Assembly (NCBI GenBank): GCA_000149225.2
Contig: CM000691.1
Span: 1,231,561-1,295,560 of the forward strand
Length of the DNA: 64,000 nucleotides
DNA from: Lachancea kluyveri NRRL Y-12651
Taxonomy: Eukaryota; Ascomycota; Saccharomycetes; Saccharomycetales; Saccharomycetaceae
Reading direction: 5' to 3'
This document shows positions 60,021 to 64,000 of the stretch, piece by piece. The position numbers were made by a program, and so were the translations under genes. The notes under the pieces were generated by a model. That model was not told the origin of the DNA. It saw nothing but the letters and a program-made list of their open reading frames with translations, and did not search any database. The first letter of the stretch is position 1, and each line of letters starts with the position of its first letter.

Positions 60021-60521
60021 AGGATAAAGACGAATAATTGAAAAAAGCAACATATTTCTAGATAGTCTTTGAAAAAAAATTAGTTGAGGAGAACTTTGCA
60101 TAACTGGTAAAGAAAACTAGAAGTAACCTTTCAAGCTCTTTTTGGTACATGAAAACTATTAAGTGGAAATAGGCTTGATATTCTAGCATCAGGCGGGTTC
60201 ATATTCTCAGTTTTAAGAAATAATGTAAGTCGTGTTACGCCAAAAGTAATACGGAAATTAATAGCACAGCTTTCGAGATGATTGTCACTTTCAAAAGTAA
60301 AGCTAAAGAGCACTTGTAGTAATGACTGCTATTGCTTTACCGTTTTCTCATGCTTTCTTGAACACAAGGTATAGTATTAGTTCGAGTACTAATGCTATTA
60401 AATGTTATAAGGCAGTGTATACTGCATAATCTTTTACTAACATGAATCCCCTTCTTCTCGTAAGAGAAACTTTAAAAAATTTAAAGTGTCAAAGATGGAA
60501 CTCTTAGTTTAAAGCATAATA

Positions 60522-60545
60522 TTTTGCTTTTGCTTTTGCTTTTGC
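60522..60545 (+). repeat. (TTTTGC)4 microsatellite
   Basis: Four perfect 6-bp units. They are bracketed by TTAGTTTAAA on the left (about 60505) and its reverse complement TTTAAACTAA on the right (about 60554). Confidence 0.85.
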
Positions 60546-61429
60546 AGTCCATTTTAAACTAAACGCTGTTATTTTAATTTAAAGCGCACTATCTTTTTCC
60601 AGTTAAGGATTAATAAAATTGGTTTCCTAATTTTTGCAAAATAACTTCATCTAAATATAAAAATGCTAAAATTTGTATTATTTTGCTTGAACATGATCGT
60701 GTATGTATACGTTTAGTATTTCTATCAGTTAAATTCACATACCATTTTTAAAAAAAAATTTTGAAATTGGAAACTATAATTTTTAGATAAATAACTTCTA
60801 ACAGATTATAATATTTATCTGCATTCAGAAAAAAGTCTGAATCTCTCAAGGTGTCTCCCAAAGAGGTAAAATATCCCATTAGAGGTCATCTTTTCAAACT
60901 GTATACAGGAATGATTATGTCGAAACCAAAATCATCAAATACGAAACCAGTGTTATGAACAAAGCGTTTATATTTTGTTTTCTTAATGGTGGATATTCGA
61001 TGATAAGCGTACACTCGGGTATGGGGGCTAGTATAAACAGTATAAAGTTTTGGAAATACATCAAATTATAAAGCGATATGAGCAGTATATTGAAATCAAA
61101 AATATATGATGCTGTAATCACTCAAGAAAGTATTATGAAAATACGGTAAAACAAGGAAGCGACGTTGTCATGAATTGCTTGAACCTTTTAATAGATTAAT
61201 TTCTAGTTTCAGTACTAGCTGTGATGAGCACAAATAGTACCAGTGTAAGCACTATAGAATAATTCATATATTTTATCCTATTCAGCAACTGTACTTCTGC
61301 AATTGCCGTGACTAGAATGAATCTTTTTTCATTAGCCATTTTATAGAAAATTGAGTACAACTCGATTTTTTCCTCTCGAGAAGAATCGTATCCGGAGTAT
61401 GGTAATGCTTGTACAGCAAATTCTACCCT

Positions 61430-61449
61430 CAAATATCTACAGATATTTG
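61430..61449. repeat. Inverted repeat, 9-bp arms, 2-nt spacer
   Basis: CAAATATCT, then AC, then AGATATTTG, an exact inverted repeat. Confidence 0.85.
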
Positions 61450-61690
61450 CTGCTTTCTAAAATGCTGTACGACTGTCCTCACAATTGTGTAGTTAGCATA
61501 AAAAGGACTAAAAGTTTTCCGAGAAAAGCATAATTTAAAGAAGCATCCTCTTATCATTTATAAAATGGCTTACCAAAGCCTTAGCCCTCTTAATTTGAGA
61601 GATAGAGAACTTTGAATGTTGGGCGCTTCTGCCTGTAAACGTACTTGTTTTCTTTCTCATGGCGGAGGGAAAAAAATATAGAAATCATCT

Positions 61691-61710
61691 TGCAAGATTA
61701 TAATCTTGCA
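61691..61710. repeat. 20-bp perfect palindrome
   Basis: TGCAAGATTATAATCTTGCA equals its own reverse complement. No spacer. Confidence 0.9.
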
Positions 61711-62399
61711 TAAACAGAATTTGGTGACTTAACTCCTAGGCTTACGAGTAGTGGCAATATTTTTCAGCTCGGCAAAGAATCCTTCATTTTCTGTCACATT
61801 TGTGCTAAAGTGGACTGTTGTACTGGAAAGTTTAACAGAAAGGTGTTTTTCTTTACTTTTGATTTGCGAAGTACAAAAATGAAGTAAATAAGTTCAACAA
61901 TCTTAAATTACATATTATGAAGATACCAAAAGGCTATACTGTTACTGTAACTTGAGAGGATATTGGTAATACTGGTTCACCCGAAAGAGTATAAGCTTCT
62001 GGTGACAGCTTGATTTTTCGAGGAGCAAGGCTCCTCAATTTGACATTCAATTTTTTGTATTTAAACTCTATAAAATAAGCAGCTCATAGATATTTCGTGT
62101 CTTTGCATAAGCTAAAAAAAAATTTTTTCGAAATTGCTTCATTTGATTCCCAAATAGGAAAAATAACACGATTTTGAAGTAGCTGAAATTTTAAAAATAC
62201 TATTACCTAGATACTTAGGGCTAAAGAAAGCTCATTTATTGAGGAAGTCATCTCCATCAAGGTGCTACTCGATGATAGCTGGAACTGGTTCGATTTATAT
62301 ACATAGGAACTCGAGCATCAAAGAACTTTAGAGTTGTAGCATCGATGATGTTAAGTGCTGCTTCTTGCAAACATGTAATATATCAGTACTCCGAAACCG

Positions 62400-63060
62400 G
62401 GAAAATCCTCACACTAGTTCTTTGAGCATTGTAATGGCAGTTGTTTCGGTTTCGGACGGTAAAATAATTGACCACAGAATCTAGTATAACTACAGTTCTA
62501 GAGATGGAGGGCAGCAGTTGTTCCAAAGTATTTAAGCCTTCCACAAGATCTGCGCTCGGTGACCTCGGTAATATTATTGTCGCTGCGTTGAAGACTTGTT
62601 ACTATACAGAGGAGGCAAGGGCATTCTACTACTTCTTAGATTAGGGATGTAATCGGTCTGAATTTCAATTTGAACATACTGTATTGCCTTACGCGCAGCA
62701 TCCGTCTTTTCTGGCAATGGCCCCAGTACTACGTTTAGTATAACTGATTGCATTGGGCGAAATTGCGAGGAATACTCGAAGGGCTGCACTTGTGTCATTA
62801 ATTTTGGGCAAAGCTTTTGACGGAGGAACCTGTACAGAATATGGTTTTGAGGACTCGTGCCGAAGCAATAGAGGCTGTACAAACAGCGCAAAAGACATGT
62901 TCAAGAAGGGAAAACACGATGGATGATGGTTTGTTAAAAATTTACTTACAGACATAGGGAGAACAGAGAAACTTCGTTCCTGCACCGAAAAGTGTTATGA
63001 ATGCTGTTCTAGGTTCAAGTTAGATGCAAGTCGCCTCTACTTGGAAGCCTGTGCGAGAAT
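62400..63060 (-). pseudogene. Possible decayed gene (broken frames)
   Basis: On the minus strand, protein-like segments occur in different frames one after another: one ending GAGTKFLCSPYVC near 62,950; one with LLRHESSKPYSVQVPPSKAL (62,690-62,900); one with ILNVVLGPLPEKTDAARKAI (62,574-62,890); and one with SADLVEGLNTLEQLLPSISR (about 62,460-62,570). No single frame is long. This pattern suggests a gene broken by indels, but I do not recognise the family, and chance cannot be excluded. Confidence 0.25.
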
Positions 63061-63298
63061 GCTTATGACGGCCAGCTACAACGTCACTGCTACTTACGAC
63101 AGGGGATGATTTTACCTGCAAAAAGAAAGCACACCTGCTGCAAAGAAGTAGTCGTGCACCAGAAAAGAATGGTGCGGCTGCAGTCTGCTGACCGAAGTTG
63201 TTAGCTACAGTTAAGCAGAGTTGTTTCTTTTTGTTATTGTTTGGTACTTACGCTATTTTGATATAGTCTGTTGACACGACTGTTGATACGCTTTTTTT

Positions 63299-64000
63299 CT
63301 AATCCTTGCGTACTTGGGCGTCTTTCGCTCTTAAAATCCGGGAAACCGTGTCGTGAACAGTCTCTCCCAAACCTTTGAACCCGAACCCCAGAAGCTTTTT
63401 ACTCTGGGAATTGTCCAGGGTTGCAATGCGCTTCACCACTTCTACGCTGTTGCCAGGAATACCGACGGCGATACGTCCGTTCAGCGCAGGGAATTGTTTG
63501 TTTATGGTGTCGACGATGTCCTGCATGGCAAACTTTGTGTTGGCCAACATCAATCTTTTGCCAGCTAAGGCTGGGACCTCTATAGCCAGCAAGCGCGCCT
63601 TCGCTACGTCTCGAACGTCGATGAACAGACCGGCAAATGTTTGGTCGACTTTGTCCCCGGTATTGGAAAGGACGATCTTATTTATGTTCTGACACGAAGC
63701 GTTTAAAGTGTTTGAAACCGACTCATCAAACAGCTGTGGACCGAATACGTAGCAAGGATTGACCGTGGTCAAGCCAAACCGAGTAGAGTCCCTGTTCTGC
63801 TGCAAGAACTCCCAAGCAGCCTTTTCTGCCAAAGCCTTGGAGCCGTAGTAGGCGGTTTTGGCGTTTTCCTTTGCAGTTTCCCACGAGTCGTTGTTCCAGG
63901 ACTCTTCGTTCAAAACCAGCTTTTCGTCGTACGCACTGGCAACGTTTGAAACCGCAGCAAACGAAGAGGAGTAGATAACGTGTTCCTCCGAGCCGGACCT
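63299..64000 (-). CDS. GRE2: GRE2-like NADPH-dependent reductase, 5' end beyond window
   Basis: Extended short-chain dehydrogenase of the Gre2 family (methylglyoxal/3-methylbutanal reductase, dihydroflavonol-reductase-like). The visible 233 C-terminal residues start inside the protein (SEEHVIYSSSFAAVSNV) and run to the stop at 63299. Motifs: catalytic Tyr-x3-Lys in AYYGSKALAEKAAWEFL, TVNPCYVFGPQ, FIDVRDVAKARLLA and the end KKLLGFGFKGLGETVHDT, all close to Gre2 as I recall it. The frame stays open to base 64000, so the nucleotide-binding N-terminus lies outside. GRE2-like genes are often multicopy and subtelomeric in yeasts, so the symbol is by family only. Confidence 0.9.
   Translation of the reverse strand, partial: RSGSEEHVIYSSSFAAVSNVASAYDEKLVLNEESWNNDSWETAKENAKTAYYGSKALAEKAAWEFLQQNRDSTRFGLTTVNPCYVFGPQLFDESVSNTLNASCQNINKIVLSNTGDKVDQTFAGLFIDVRDVAKARLLAIEVPALAGKRLMLANTKFAMQDIVDTINKQFPALNGRIAVGIPGNSVEVVKRIATLDNSQSKKLLGFGFKGLGETVHDTVSRILRAKDAQVRKD

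Larger units (their letters stand above)
59608..63298. other. Subtelomere-like region with relics, no intact gene
   Basis: 3691 bp, very AT-rich between 60,430 and 61,200. It contains the second solo LTR, a (TTTTGC)4 microsatellite, three short inverted repeats (61430-61449, 61691-61710, 62020-62036) and a coding-like but broken stretch at about 62,400-63,060. A 47-codon hydrophobic-ended ORF on the minus strand (about 61196-61339, MANEKRFILV...) is unassigned. Confidence 0.45.

Noticed and set aside
60083-60120. GAGGAGAACTT near the second LTR, like an internal delta word
   Set aside because: The match is only about 11 bp and not extended; too short to call an LTR fragment.

Overview
The window is nuclear DNA of a budding yeast of the family Saccharomycetaceae. 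The evidence is short spliceosomal introns with near-consensus GTATGT / TACTAAC / YAG signals, a ubiquitin-L40 fusion gene under a Rap1-type site, Ty1-type delta LTRs, and about twenty proteins that are plainly alignable to Saccharomyces cerevisiae proteins as I remember them. The gene order points to a species that never went through the whole-genome duplication (the Zygosaccharomyces / Torulaspora / Lachancea grade). Genes that S. cerevisiae splits between chromosome IX left (SLN1, MCM10, YIL152W, RRD1, IMP2', GUT2, COA1, BNR1, POT1, YIL161W) and chromosome XI right (PCC1, PCK1, BAS1) alternate here on one chromosome. Families present as pairs in S. cerevisiae (RPL40A/B, MLP1/2, ESL1/2, UBP7/11, SKG1/AIM20) occur once. 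I cannot name the species from the sequence alone.

Layout. 1-44,612 is a conserved, gene-dense core: SLN1, RPL40 (-), MLP, MCM10, a lipid-kinase-like gene (-), PCC1, ESL, YIL152W-like (-), PCK1, RRD1 (-), IMP2', GUT2, UBP7/11 (-), BAS1, a spliced DUF1748 microprotein (-), COA1, SKG1 (-), BNR1 (-), POT1 and YIL161W-like (-). 44,613-64,000 is accessory, subtelomere-like DNA with long gaps. It holds a FEN2-like pantothenate-type permease (-) divergent from an amidase, a solo delta LTR, a yapsin-like protein that lacks its second catalytic Asp, a GPI-type PA14 adhesin with a 21-bp minisatellite, a second solo LTR, a stretch of coding-like debris, and the 3' part of a GRE2-like reductase (-) cut by the window end.

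Functional themes. Several core genes belong to growth on non-fermentable carbon: PCK1 (gluconeogenesis), GUT2 (glycerol), POT1 (fatty acid oxidation) and IMP2' (derepression). Their promoters contain GC-rich Mig1-compatible cores. Others act at the nuclear pore and replication fork (MLP, MCM10), in osmosensing (SLN1), polarity (BNR1, SKG1) and purine/histidine control (BAS1). The permease-amidase pair has several GATAAG elements between the two genes and may be a nitrogen-regulated salvage unit.

Four genes need splicing to be read correctly: RPL40, MCM10, PCC1 and the DUF1748 gene. Their first exons are 8, 70, 38 and 9 nt. Comparisons with S. cerevisiae proteins are from memory; no database search was made. 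No tRNA, rRNA or CRISPR was found.
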